DNA of 64,000 nucleotides, from positions 1 through 64,000 of the forward strand of contig JAGWWF010000014.1 of the NCBI GenBank assembly GCA_018970445.1, written 5' to 3'. This document shows positions 8,237 through 16,615 of this stretch, in pieces (the stretch's first letter is position 1; the number at the start of each line of letters is the position of its first letter). The notes under the pieces are model-generated. The model ran no database searches and was not told where the DNA came from. It worked only from the letters and a program-made list of their open reading frames with translations. The translations under genes and the position numbers were made by a program. Origin of the DNA: Alphaproteobacteria bacterium. GTDB lineage: Bacteria > Pseudomonadota > Alphaproteobacteria > Sphingomonadales > Sphingomonadaceae.

Positions 8237-9046
8237 ATGACCACGATTTTGCTGCATATCGAAGGCGATGAAGGCCAGGCGTCGCGGCTGGCGGCGGCCT
8301 GTGATCTGGCGCGGGCGTGCGGCGGGCATCTCGTGTGCCTGTCGGTGATGCCCTATGCCGCCTATGCCCTGGGCGATCCGGCCATGGGGGCCTTTCCGGT
8401 GACCACCCTGATCGATGCGGTGGAAGCCCGCCGCCGCGAAGAACGGGTGGCGGTGGAGGCGCGGCTGGCGCGCGAGGCCGTCAGCTGGGAATGGCAGGCC
8501 GCCGATGGCGACAGCGCCGACCGGCTGGTGGAATTTGCCCGGCTGGCCGATGTGGTGGTGATGAGCGCCGGGCCCTTTGGCCGCGCCGCCGGGCTGCGGC
8601 TGGGCATCACCGGCGATGTGGCGGTGCGGTCGCCGGCCCCGGTGCTGGCGGTGCCGGAGGCGATGACGCGGCTGGATATCGCCGGCCCGGCGCTGCTGTG
8701 CTGGGATGGCGGGCAGGAAGCGGCGCGCACGCTGCGCCAGGCCGTGCCGCTGCTGCGGCTGGCCAGCGCGGTGACGCTGCTGACCGTTTCGGAAAAGGAC
8801 AGCCCGTTCCCGGCGCGGGCGGCGGCGGCCTATCTGGCGCGGCACGGCCTGTCGGTGGATGTGCTGGAACGCGATGGCGGCGGCGCCAGCGTGGAACAGG
8901 TGATCCGCAGCGTGGCCGTGGAACGCGGCGCGACCTGGATCGTGCAGGGCGCCTATGGCCACAGCCGGGTGCGCGAACTGCTGTTTGGCGGGGTGACGCG
9001 CGGCCTGCTGGCCGATGCGCCGCTGCCGATCCTGTTGGGCCATTGA
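8237..9046 (+). CDS. Universal stress protein, two-domain
   Basis: 269 aa, the length of tandem-domain UspA proteins. The first domain covers about 1-140 and the second about 150-269. The C-terminal half ends with GAYGHSRVRELLFGGVTR, the G-x2-G-x9-G(S/T)-like ATP-binding signature; the first half has a degenerate version. It starts 15 bp after the FNR-like regulator with GGGGAGGA as ribosome site, so the two form an operon. Fused USPs of this kind often accompany anaerobic or stationary-phase regulons. Its stop codon lies inside the FNR box. Confidence 0.9.
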   Translation: MTTILLHIEGDEGQASRLAAACDLARACGGHLVCLSVMPYAAYALGDPAMGAFPVTTLIDAVEARRREERVAVEARLAREAVSWEWQAADGDSADRLVEFARLADVVVMSAGPFGRAAGLRLGITGDVAVRSPAPVLAVPEAMTRLDIAGPALLCWDGGQEAARTLRQAVPLLRLASAVTLLTVSEKDSPFPARAAAAYLARHGLSVDVLERDGGGASVEQVIRSVAVERGATWIVQGAYGHSRVRELLFGGVTRGLLADAPLPILLGH

Positions 9047-9056
9047 TCTGGATCAA
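9043..9056 (+). promoter_or_regulatory. Perfect FNR/FixK-type box
   Basis: TTGATctggATCAA is an exact match to the FNR/FixK consensus TTGAT-N4-ATCAA. It overlaps the stop codon of the universal stress gene and ends 66 bases before the ATG at 9123. That placement suits an activator site for the membrane-protein gene downstream. The regulator encoded at 7517-8221 has the matching recognition residues. Confidence 0.8.
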
Positions 9057-9122
9057 GGCCGGGGCGGCTCGCGCCATGGCAGCGTGGGCCAGCCAATCGG
9101 GGCTGGCACAGGAGAGACGGCC

Positions 9123-9530
9123 ATGAAGTTCGAATTTCGCGATGAAACCACGAATCTGCCGGCGGCAACCACACAGTCAACACCTGTCCAAGACGTAAGA
9201 CGTCTGGAATTTGATATTCCAAACAGGGTGTTGGCCCAATTGATCGGGGCCGGGGCCGGCTACCTTGCGGTAATGTATATTGTGTTTCGGGAAGGGCAGG
9301 GTCTTGGTCTGATCTTCGCCGTGTTTGGTTTGGTGCTGGTATCATATTTTGGCCTGCCGTGGCTGATGCAACGGCAATCGGGCCGCAAAGCGGATGATCC
9401 GCCGCGTCGGGGGGCGTGGGGCATCGATACCGCCAGCGGTTATCTTTCGGGCCGGGCGGCCTGGGCCCAGATCATGACCGTGCCGTGCCTGATGCTGTTG
9501 TGGGCGGTGGTTGTCGGCTTCATCCGCTGA
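9123..9530 (+). CDS. Small membrane protein of unknown function, likely FNR-controlled
   Basis: 135 aa. A soluble N-terminus of about 38 residues is followed by three hydrophobic segments (about 40-60, 63-85 and 115-134). There are no recognisable catalytic motifs. CAGGAGAG lies 8 bases before the ATG. Base use in the first third is noticeably less GC-rich than its neighbours. The upstream perfect FNR box suggests expression at low oxygen. It could be a membrane partner of the stress protein or of respiration, but nothing in the sequence settles this. Confidence 0.82.
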   Translation: MKFEFRDETTNLPAATTQSTPVQDVRRLEFDIPNRVLAQLIGAGAGYLAVMYIVFREGQGLGLIFAVFGLVLVSYFGLPWLMQRQSGRKADDPPRRGAWGIDTASGYLSGRAAWAQIMTVPCLMLLWAVVVGFIR

Positions 9531-9538
9531 CGATTGCC

Positions 9539-9653
9539 GGCCCGGCACGAAACGGCAAACAGGTTGGTTGCGCTGCGGCCTCCCCCCGTCTCCCACCCAT
9601 CCTCCGGGGGGATGTTCGGCAGATGCAACCAACGGGAAGCCGTCGTGCCGGGC
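9539..9653. repeat. Long imperfect inverted repeat between convergent genes
   Basis: The left arm (9539-9571) begins GCCCGGCACGA and ends GTTGGTTGC; the right arm (9625-9653) is its approximate reverse complement, beginning GCAACCAAC and ending TCGTGCCGGGC. An inner CCCCCC/GGGGGG pairing extends the structure. It lies between the stops of the 135-aa membrane protein and the CoxL-like gene. It could be a bidirectional terminator or a small palindromic element. No mobile-element protein is encoded. Confidence 0.7.
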
Positions 9654-9710
9654 AGGCGCGGCGGCTTCCCTCTGTCTGGGGTGCAGCGTTTGATCGTCAG
9701 GGCTTGATCG

Positions 9711-11972
9711 TCAGGCCGCCTGTGCCAGCCGCCACAGTTTTTCCGGCGTGGCCGGCATCTCCAGCTGCTGGCCGCCCAGTGCATCGATGATGGCGTTGAT
9801 CACCGATGGCATGGCGCCGATGGTGCCGGCCTCGCCGCAGCCCTTCACGCCCAGCGGGTTGGTGGGCGATGGCGTGTTCAGCGTTTCGAAGGTGACGGCG
9901 GGCGGCATCTGATCGGCACGCGGGATGCCATAATCCATGAAGCTGCCGGTGAGCAGCTGGCCGGCGTCATCATAGACGATGTTTTCCAGCACCGCCTGGC
10001 CCAGCCCTTGCGCGATGCCGCCGTGGATCTGGCCTTCGACCAGCATCGGGTTCACCAGCACGCCAAAATCATCAACCAGGGCATAGCGGGTGACTTCGAT
10101 GGTGCCGGTGTCGGGATCCAGCGCCACCTCGGCGATGTGGCAGCCGTTGGGGAAGGTGGGGGCGGGTTTGCCCTCCCGTGTCTGATAGCGGCTGCGGCCA
10201 TCCAGCGCGCCGGGATGGCGGCTGGCCAGTTCGGCCCAGCTCAGCGTGGCGTTGCTGCCGCGCGCCCGGAACAGGCCATCGGCATAATCGACCTCGCCGC
10301 CCAGATCGGCGGCGGCCAGCGCGGTGCCGCGGGCGATCATGTCATCCGCGCCCTGCAGCACGGCGCCGCCGCCAAAGGCCATCGACCGCGAACCGCCGGT
10401 GCCGCCGCCGGCATTCATGCGATCCGTATCGCCCTGCACGATGGCAATCTGCGCCATCGGCACGCCCAGCCGGGCGGCCAGCACCTGGGCATAGACGGTT
10501 TCATGGCCCTGGCCGTTGGATTGGGTGCCCACCGCCATTTCGATGTGGCCGGTGGCGGCCACGCGCACATCGGCATGTTCCTCGGTGCCGCCGCCGCCGG
10601 CGATTTCGACATAATAGGCCATGCCGCGGCCCAGCCGCAGCCCACGGGCGGCAGCGGCGGCCTTGCGGGCGGCAAAGCCATCCCAATCGGCCACCTGCCT
10701 GGCGCGGTCCAGCACGGCGGGGAAATTGCCGATGTCGAACGTGAGGCCCAGGCCGTTGGCATGCGGCAGTTCGGCGGGCGTGAGCAGGTTGCGGGCGCGG
10801 ATCTCATCCACCCCCAGGCCAAGTTCGCGCGCGGCGGCTTCGATCAGCCGTTCCATGACATAGGCCGATTCCGGCCGGCCGGCGCCGCGATAGGCATCCA
10901 CCGGCGTGGTGTTGGTGACAATGCCGTGCACCAGATTGTGGATGGCCGGGATGCGATAGACGCCGCCCATGATGCGGCCCCCGGCCATGGTCTGGATCGC
11001 CGGGCCGAACTGCGCCTGATAGGCGCCCAGATCCGACCAGGTTTCCACCTGCAAGGCCAGGATGCGGCCCTGCGCATCCAGCGCCAGCGCCGCCTCGCTG
11101 GCCATGGCCCGGCCGTGCGTATCGGTCTGGAAGGCGTCGCTGCGCTCCCCCGTCCATTTCACCGGGCGGCCCAGGGCGCGGGCGGCGTGGAGCACCAGCG
11201 CATATTCGGGGTAGAGGAAGCTTTTCATGCCAAAGCCGCCACCAACATCGTGGGTGACCACTCGCACCTGGTCTTCGGGCACCTTCAATATCACCTTGGC
11301 CAGTTCGCGGCGCATCGAAATCACGCCCTGGCTGCCGGTGGTGAGGGTGAAGCCGGCATCGCCGGCATATTCGCCCAAAGCCGCGCGCACCTCCATCGAT
11401 GTGGGGGCGATGCGGTTCTGGATGATGCGCAGCCTTGTCACATGCGCGGCGCCGGCCAGCGCTTCGGCCACGGCATCGGCATTGCCCACCTGCCAATCGA
11501 ACAGGCTGTTGCTGCCGGCCTGCGGCCAGATCAGCGGCGCGCCGGGCGCGATGGCGGCATCGATGCTGGCCACCGCCGGCAGTTCGGCATAATCCACCCA
11601 AATGGCTTCGGCCCCGGCGCGGGCGGCCTCGCGGGTTTCGGCCACCACAAAGGCCACGCCATCGCCCACGAAGCGGACCCGATCGGCGGCCAGCAGGGTG
11701 CGCGGGGTCTTCACATCGCCCGACAAGGGCACCAGGCAGGGGATGGGGCCATAGCCGGCGATATCGGCGTGGGTATAGACGGCGACCACGCCCGGCACTT
11801 CCAGCGCGGCCGAAACATCGATGGCGGTGATTTCGGCATGGGCGTGTGGGCTGCGCAGGGTGGTGCCATACAACATGCCCGGCCGCGCCATGTCGTCGGT
11901 ATACCGGCCCTGGCCGGTGAGCAGGCGGGCGTCTTCCACGCGCACGGTGGATTGTCCGGTGCCGAACTTCAT
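9711..11972 (-). CDS. Xanthine dehydrogenase-family molybdopterin subunit (CoxL form II-like)
   Basis: 753 aa large subunit of the aerobic CO dehydrogenase / xanthine oxidase family, which binds the molybdopterin cytosine dinucleotide cofactor. The active-site loop reads AYRGAGR near residue 370. True CO dehydrogenase (form I) has AYRCSFR, so this is form II-like and its substrate is unknown. Further family features are GQGRYTDDM at the N-terminus and GGGTGGSRS near 525. The usual partners, a FAD-binding medium subunit and a 2Fe-2S small subunit, are not adjacent. It is coupled to the upstream epimerase-like gene by a 4-bp ATGA overlap. Confidence 0.93.
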   Translation of the reverse strand: MKFGTGQSTVRVEDARLLTGQGRYTDDMARPGMLYGTTLRSPHAHAEITAIDVSAALEVPGVVAVYTHADIAGYGPIPCLVPLSGDVKTPRTLLAADRVRFVGDGVAFVVAETREAARAGAEAIWVDYAELPAVASIDAAIAPGAPLIWPQAGSNSLFDWQVGNADAVAEALAGAAHVTRLRIIQNRIAPTSMEVRAALGEYAGDAGFTLTTGSQGVISMRRELAKVILKVPEDQVRVVTHDVGGGFGMKSFLYPEYALVLHAARALGRPVKWTGERSDAFQTDTHGRAMASEAALALDAQGRILALQVETWSDLGAYQAQFGPAIQTMAGGRIMGGVYRIPAIHNLVHGIVTNTTPVDAYRGAGRPESAYVMERLIEAAARELGLGVDEIRARNLLTPAELPHANGLGLTFDIGNFPAVLDRARQVADWDGFAARKAAAAARGLRLGRGMAYYVEIAGGGGTEEHADVRVAATGHIEMAVGTQSNGQGHETVYAQVLAARLGVPMAQIAIVQGDTDRMNAGGGTGGSRSMAFGGGAVLQGADDMIARGTALAAADLGGEVDYADGLFRARGSNATLSWAELASRHPGALDGRSRYQTREGKPAPTFPNGCHIAEVALDPDTGTIEVTRYALVDDFGVLVNPMLVEGQIHGGIAQGLGQAVLENIVYDDAGQLLTGSFMDYGIPRADQMPPAVTFETLNTPSPTNPLGVKGCGEAGTIGAMPSVINAIIDALGGQQLEMPATPEKLWRLAQAA

Positions 11973-12775
11973 GGGGCAAACTCCTCAAGGCAGGCGCGCA
12001 GGCCGGCGTGATAATCGGGATATTGCAGGCAATAGCCAAGCTGCCTTTTCATGCGGCCATTGGCCACCCGCCGGCATTCGCCGTAAAAGGCCCGGCCCAT
12101 GGCCGAAAGATTGGCCTGATCCAGCGGCAGCAACGGCGATGGTTCCAGGCCCAGCAGGCGGGCGGCGGCGGCGGTGACGGCCTCGCCGGGGGCGGGCAGA
12201 TCATCGGCGATGTTGAACAGGCCAGCCGGCCCGCCGGCCATGCTGGCCAGCACGGCACCGGCAATATCATCCACATGGATGCGGCTGAAGACATGGCCGG
12301 GCAAATCGATGCGCGCCACCGGCCCGGCGCGCAGCCGGTCGATGGCCGAACGGCCGGGGCCATAGATGCCGGGCAGGCGAAACACGCGCGATTGCGGGTG
12401 CAGCGCTTCCCAGGCGGCATCGGCGGCCAGGCGGCCATCGCGGCGGCCGTTGCGGGGGGCGGTTTCGTCCACCCAGGCCCCGCCGGCATCGCCATAGACG
12501 CCGGTGGACGAAAGATAGCCCACCCAGCGCGCCGGCGCGGCGGCCAGCGCCGCCCCATGCGCGGCCAGCACCGGATCGCTGCCATCAACGGCGGGCGGCA
12601 CCGAAGACAGGATGTGCGTGGCGCTGGCGATGATGCCCGGCAATTGCGGGCTGTCCAGCGTGAGCACGCCCGGCCCGGGGCGGGAGCGCACGGCGGTGAT
12701 GGCAAAGCCGCCCTTGCGCGCCGCATCGGCAATGCGCGCCGCGCTGTAGCCAAAGCCAAGGATGAGCAGGTGCAT
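11969..12775 (-). CDS. NAD(P)-binding epimerase/dehydratase-like protein
   Basis: 268 aa Rossmann-fold protein. The N-terminal LLILGFGYSAARIA (3-16) is a dinucleotide-binding loop of the YeeZ-like SDR type; GxxGY is followed by a short atypical domain. The middle YLSSTGVYGD near 88 resembles the extended-SDR active region. Its ATG lacks a Shine-Dalgarno, but TACAAC lies 7 bases upstream, as before dnaX. It overlaps the CoxL-like gene by 4 bp, suggesting joint expression. No substrate can be proposed. Confidence 0.85.
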   Translation of the reverse strand: MHLLILGFGYSAARIADAARKGGFAITAVRSRPGPGVLTLDSPQLPGIIASATHILSSVPPAVDGSDPVLAAHGAALAAAPARWVGYLSSTGVYGDAGGAWVDETAPRNGRRDGRLAADAAWEALHPQSRVFRLPGIYGPGRSAIDRLRAGPVARIDLPGHVFSRIHVDDIAGAVLASMAGGPAGLFNIADDLPAPGEAVTAAAARLLGLEPSPLLPLDQANLSAMGRAFYGECRRVANGRMKRQLGYCLQYPDYHAGLRACLEEFAP

Positions 12776-12808
12776 GGCGGCCGTTGTAGCGGCCGCCGAC
12801 AGCGGCGG

Positions 12809-14005
12809 CTAGTGAATGTCGGCCTCATCCACATGCTCCGCCTTCCAGCGCATGGCCGTGGCTACACGGGTGTGGCCGCTGGGGTGATCGAAGAAGATGA
12901 TCTCCTCCCAATGGCCCGGCTCGATCTTGCGATACTGCGACAGCTTCATGGCGATGCGGGCAAAGCCATCGGGCGCGCGGGCGGCGTTGAGGCCGAACAT
13001 GTCGGCTTCCTGCTCGTTGATCCGAACCAGGCTGTTGCCGATCGGCGTCGCCAGCACCGACATGGCGGCAAAGATCATCACCAGCACCGGCAGGCAGGCC
13101 GGATCGGCCATGCCGCTGATGCCCCAACGCGCGCCGAAACGCGCCAGCAGCAGCGGCCCGACAACCCCAATGATGCCAAAGCTCAAGGCGGTCAACACGG
13201 CGAACGCCAGCAGCAGTTTCCAGATGTGATTGAGCACATAATGGCCCAGTTCATGCGCCATCACCGATCTGATCTCGTGCAGATCCTGCTTCATCAGATT
13301 GTCGTTCAGCGCGATGCGGGTGGTATTGAACAGGCCGGCGACATTGGCCGAAATCCGATCCGATTGCTTGCTGGCGTCAACCAGATAGACATTGTCGGCC
13401 GGCACGCCATTGGCCCGCGCCATCTTCAGCACCTCGGTCTTCACCGGGCCATCGGGCAGCGGCGTGTAATCGTTGAACAAGGGATCAAGATAGACCGGCG
13501 CCAGCGTGATCGTCGTCACCAGCACGGCGATGGTGAGCGCGGTGCCGCCAATCCACCAGCCGCGCGGAAAGCGGCGGATGACGGCGTGGACGCCCATCCA
13601 CAGGATCGCCGCAATCAGCGTGTTGGCCGCGATGACGATCAACTGTTCGCCGCCCCATTCGCCAAAGCCCTGATTGGACAGGCCGTAGGCGTGCTCGCGG
13701 AAATATTCCACGTAGATGGTATAGGGTGCCGTGATCAGCGTGACGATCAACAGATAGGGCACGGCAAACAGCAGCGCCGCCAGCATCGGCCCGGCCCCCC
13801 ACTTGCCTGAAACACCCCGCGCCCATGTCGACAGGCGCGCCGCCCAGCCCAGATGCAGCACGATCAGATTGGCGATCACGGTGACAAGGAAATCCCACAA
13901 TATCAGCCAGTAACCGCCTTCGAAATAGGCGTCGGATTTCGCGCGCGCCGCGCCCTTCAGCGTGGCCATATAGGCCTGGGTGGCCAGTTCCGGATCAAAT
14001 GCCAT
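12809..14005 (-). CDS. M48-family membrane zinc metallopeptidase (Ste24/CAAX protease-like)
   Basis: 398 aa with several hydrophobic segments in an N-terminal region like Ste24 proteases. The zinc site is HELGH near residue 248, and the third ligand is Glu in NEQEAD near 328. The start at 14005 follows GCAGGAG by about 5 bases; an in-frame codon 19 upstream lacks this. Family members sit in the inner membrane and cleave membrane or misfolded proteins. An inverted repeat lies 22-39 bases upstream and could bind a regulator. The genes downstream are separated by 33 bp. Confidence 0.93.
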   Translation of the reverse strand: MAFDPELATQAYMATLKGAARAKSDAYFEGGYWLILWDFLVTVIANLIVLHLGWAARLSTWARGVSGKWGAGPMLAALLFAVPYLLIVTLITAPYTIYVEYFREHAYGLSNQGFGEWGGEQLIVIAANTLIAAILWMGVHAVIRRFPRGWWIGGTALTIAVLVTTITLAPVYLDPLFNDYTPLPDGPVKTEVLKMARANGVPADNVYLVDASKQSDRISANVAGLFNTTRIALNDNLMKQDLHEIRSVMAHELGHYVLNHIWKLLLAFAVLTALSFGIIGVVGPLLLARFGARWGISGMADPACLPVLVMIFAAMSVLATPIGNSLVRINEQEADMFGLNAARAPDGFARIAMKLSQYRKIEPGHWEEIIFFDHPSGHTRVATAMRWKAEHVDEADIH

Positions 14006-14026
14006 ACAAACTCCTGCTGCACGGCC

Positions 14027-14044
14027 GTATTGCATGAACAATAC
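14027..14044. promoter_or_regulatory. Inverted repeat upstream of M48 protease
   Basis: GTATTG-CATGAA-CAATAC is a perfect 6-6-6 inverted repeat, extended outward by TGC/GCA. It lies 22 bases upstream of the protease ATG, where an operator would block or aid transcription. The cognate regulator is unknown. Confidence 0.5.
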
Positions 14045-14128
14045 AGCAGGGCAAGCCGGCACCGCTTGGCCGCGATGCCCAGCCTATTGACAGCTTGTCG
14101 CCCCGCCGGCCCGTGCCACGATGTCGCC

Positions 14129-15229
14129 ATGCTGAGCCGGGCCGATGATTATCCCATCCACCAGACGCCGGAACCGATCGCGGTGGCGGGGACCGACCGC
14201 AATTTCTACGATCGCTATTTCTTTTCGGCGCAGGCCCCCGATGGCAGCGCCGTCATCGCCGTGGCGCTGGGCGTCTATCCGCACCTGAACATCATCGATT
14301 GCGCGGTGAGTGTGCTGCACGCCGGGCAGCAGCACAGCCTGTTCGCCAGCCGCGTGCTGGGCGGCGAGCGCATGGATCTGCGCGTCGGCCCGGTCTGCCT
14401 GGTGGTGGAGGAACCGCTGCACAGGCTGCGGCTGACCATCGCTCCCAACGAAACCGGCATCAGCGGGGAGATGGTCTTCACCGGCCGCGCCGCCCCCATC
14501 CTGGAACCGCGCTTCATCCGCCGCAACGGCACCCGCACCCTGATGGACGTGACGCGGATGACGCAAGGGGGGCAATGGCAGGGCCGCATCCTGGCGGCCG
14601 GGCACAGCCATGATCTGGCCGGCTGGCGCGGCACCCGCGATCGCAGCTGGGGCGTGCGGCCGATCGGTGCGCCCGAAGCCCAGGCGGTGCAGCCGCCCAC
14701 CCCGCCGCAATTCTTCTGGCTGTGGACACCGACTGCCTTTGATGAATGGCACCTGTTCTTCCACACCAATGATGATGAACATGGCCGGCCGTGGAACCGC
14801 GCCGGCGTGCTGGTGCGGGTGAAGGATGGCGCGCACTTTCCGCTGGATGATGCCCGCATGGGCCTGGCCTTCCGCCCCGGCAGCCGCCAGGCGCAGGCCG
14901 CCCGGCTGGAAGCGCGCCTGCCCGATGGCCGGCCGGTGAGCGTGGATTTCATCATCGGCGCCAATTTCATGATGCGCGGGCTGGGCTATGGCCACCCGCT
15001 GCGCGGCCACGGCATGTTCCAGGGGGCCGATGCGCTGGCGCACGAGATGATCGATCTGGCAAGCATCGATCCGGCCAATCCGGCCAACGCCCATGTCCAG
15101 GGCCTGGCCACGGCCAGCCTGTCCATCGCCGGGGCCGCCCCGGTGCCGGGGCGCGGCCTGTTCGAGCAGCTGGCCATCGGCAGCCATGCGCCGTCGGGCT
15201 TTGCGGGGCTGTTCGATCTTGCCGGCTGA
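14129..15229 (+). CDS. Conserved hypothetical, lipocalin/CrtC-like (DUF7064/7065-like)
   Basis: 366 aa, soluble and beta-rich, with many Trp, Asp, His and Arg residues; GTRDRSWGVRPIG near 170 and FFWLWTP near 195 stand out. The overall pattern recalls hydroxyneurosporene-synthase (CrtC)/AttH-like double lipocalins, which bind lipophilic substrates; this is recognition by eye and tentative. The ATG at 14129 is chosen because upstream codons run antisense to the M48 gene. The stop overlaps the downstream phosphotransferase start region, so the three genes to 16570 form one operon. Confidence 0.8.
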   Translation: MLSRADDYPIHQTPEPIAVAGTDRNFYDRYFFSAQAPDGSAVIAVALGVYPHLNIIDCAVSVLHAGQQHSLFASRVLGGERMDLRVGPVCLVVEEPLHRLRLTIAPNETGISGEMVFTGRAAPILEPRFIRRNGTRTLMDVTRMTQGGQWQGRILAAGHSHDLAGWRGTRDRSWGVRPIGAPEAQAVQPPTPPQFFWLWTPTAFDEWHLFFHTNDDEHGRPWNRAGVLVRVKDGAHFPLDDARMGLAFRPGSRQAQAARLEARLPDGRPVSVDFIIGANFMMRGLGYGHPLRGHGMFQGADALAHEMIDLASIDPANPANAHVQGLATASLSIAGAAPVPGRGLFEQLAIGSHAPSGFAGLFDLAG

Positions 15230-16202
15230 GGCGCTGGCCCGTTTCCTGTCCGGCCACTGGGGCGAGCCGGTGTCGATAGCGGGGCTGAAGCGCTTTCACG
15301 GCGGTTCGGCGCGGCAGACCTATCGCTTTGACGCCACCGGCGCGTCGGGCCGGCGCGAGGCGCTGGTGCTGCGCCGCGATCCGCCGTCCAGCCTGATCGA
15401 GACCGATCGCTGGCGCGAGTATCGCGCCATCCAGGGCTTTGCCGGCAGCGCCGTGCCGGTGCCCGAACCGCTATTCTGCGACGCCGGGCCGGGCAGTTTC
15501 GAATCGCCCGGTTTCCTGATGCGCGAAGTGGCGGGCGGGCAGGCGGCCGGGCTGCTGGATCCCCAGGCCTATGGCGAACATGGCGCTGCGGTTGGCCAGC
15601 AGTTCTTCACCGCGCTGGGCCACATCCATGCCGCCGATCCCGCCAGTGCCGGCCTGGCTGCGCCGGCCGGGCATCCGGCGCTGGCGCGGCTGGCGCACTG
15701 GCAGGCGGCGTTTGCGGCCGATCAGTTCCGCCCCGAACCGGTGCTGGATGCGGCCATGGCCTGGCTGGCGGCCAACCCGCCGCCACCGCCGCCGCGCATC
15801 AGCATCGTGCACGGCGATTATCGATCGGGCAATTTCCTGCACGATGGCGCCGGGCGGCTGCTGGCCATCCTGGATTGGGAAATGGTGCATGCCGGCGATG
15901 CGCACGAGGATCTGGCCTGGGCCTGCGATCCCTTGTGGTCGCATTTTTCCGGGCTGGCCGGCGGCATGCTGCCGCTGGCCGCTGCGGTGGCGGCGTGGGA
16001 AGCGGCATCGGGACTGGCCCTGAACCCCCAGGCCTGGGCGTGGTGGCGGATCATGGCGCAGGTGCAGGGGCTGGTGATCTGGATCAGCGCCGCGCGCGAG
16101 ATCATCGATGGCCGCAGCCATGATCCGGTGCTGATGTTTGCCGGCACCATCCCCTATCGCTTCCACAGCCTCACCCTGGCCCGCGCGCTGGAGGGGCTGT
16201 GA
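15219..16202 (+). CDS. Aminoglycoside phosphotransferase-fold kinase (APH family)
   Basis: About 327 aa. Family signs are FHGGSARQTYRFD near the N-terminus, the catalytic-loop motif VHGDYRSGNFLH with catalytic Asp near 200, and LAILDWEMVHAGDAHEDLAWA with the metal-binding Asp. These place it with the phosphotransferases found with acyl-CoA dehydrogenases (ACAD10-like) rather than with resistance enzymes. The start is uncertain: TTG at 15219 gives an 11-bp overlap with the upstream gene, while ATG at 15186 adds 11 residues. It overlaps the next gene in GTGA. The substrate is probably a small hydroxylated molecule supplied by the operon partner (inference). Confidence 0.85.
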   Translation: MPAEALARFLSGHWGEPVSIAGLKRFHGGSARQTYRFDATGASGRREALVLRRDPPSSLIETDRWREYRAIQGFAGSAVPVPEPLFCDAGPGSFESPGFLMREVAGGQAAGLLDPQAYGEHGAAVGQQFFTALGHIHAADPASAGLAAPAGHPALARLAHWQAAFAADQFRPEPVLDAAMAWLAANPPPPPPRISIVHGDYRSGNFLHDGAGRLLAILDWEMVHAGDAHEDLAWACDPLWSHFSGLAGGMLPLAAAVAAWEAASGLALNPQAWAWWRIMAQVQGLVIWISAAREIIDGRSHDPVLMFAGTIPYRFHSLTLARALEGL

Positions 16203-16570
16203 GCCTGCCGCTGCCTGTGCTGATCAACGCCGTGGCCACCGCGCTGGCGGGGGAGGTGGCCCCGGCCTTGCAGCAGCTGGGCCAGCCGGCCGCGCCCGAT
16301 GCCAATTATGCCGGCGGCACGGCGGCCACCGCCGCGATGATCCTGATGCTGGCCGCGGCGCAAGCCGCGCATGGGCCGGCGCGCGAGGACGCCGCCATCG
16401 CCGCCGCCCGGCCGCTGCTGGGCGATGCGGCGGCCAGCCGCGATGCCCGCCACGCCGCGTTGGGCGCCGCGCTCGCCACCGGCGACCGCGCCGCGCTGGC
16501 GCTGCTGATCGCCGAGGCCGAGGCCGCCTATCTGGCGCTGGGCCTGCCAGCGCCAGTGCCGGTGGACTGA
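16199..16570 (+). CDS. Small Ala-rich helical protein, unknown
   Basis: 123 aa, almost entirely helical by composition, very rich in Ala with scattered Asp/Glu/Arg. There is no signal peptide or known motif. GTG overlaps the stop of the APH-family gene (GTGA, 4 bp), so it is co-translated with it. It may be a subunit or adaptor of the same pathway. A homology search is needed to say more. Confidence 0.72.
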   Translation: MSLPLPVLINAVATALAGEVAPALQQLGQPAAPDANYAGGTAATAAMILMLAAAQAAHGPAREDAAIAAARPLLGDAAASRDARHAALGAALATGDRAALALLIAEAEAAYLALGLPAPVPVD

Positions 16571-16615
16571 GCGAATTCACTTTCCCTGCGCCGATTGCTG
16601 ACGCACCATCAGGCC

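Noticed and set aside
10008-12011. 667-codon open frame antisense to the CoxL-like gene
   Set aside because: Long antisense frames are expected in GC-rich coding DNA; the composition is His/Gly/Ala-rich without domains, and the minus strand encodes a clear protein.
15219-16202. Aminoglycoside resistance gene
   Set aside because: The motifs fit the broad APH-fold kinase family next to lipid-type genes, not known resistance subfamilies.
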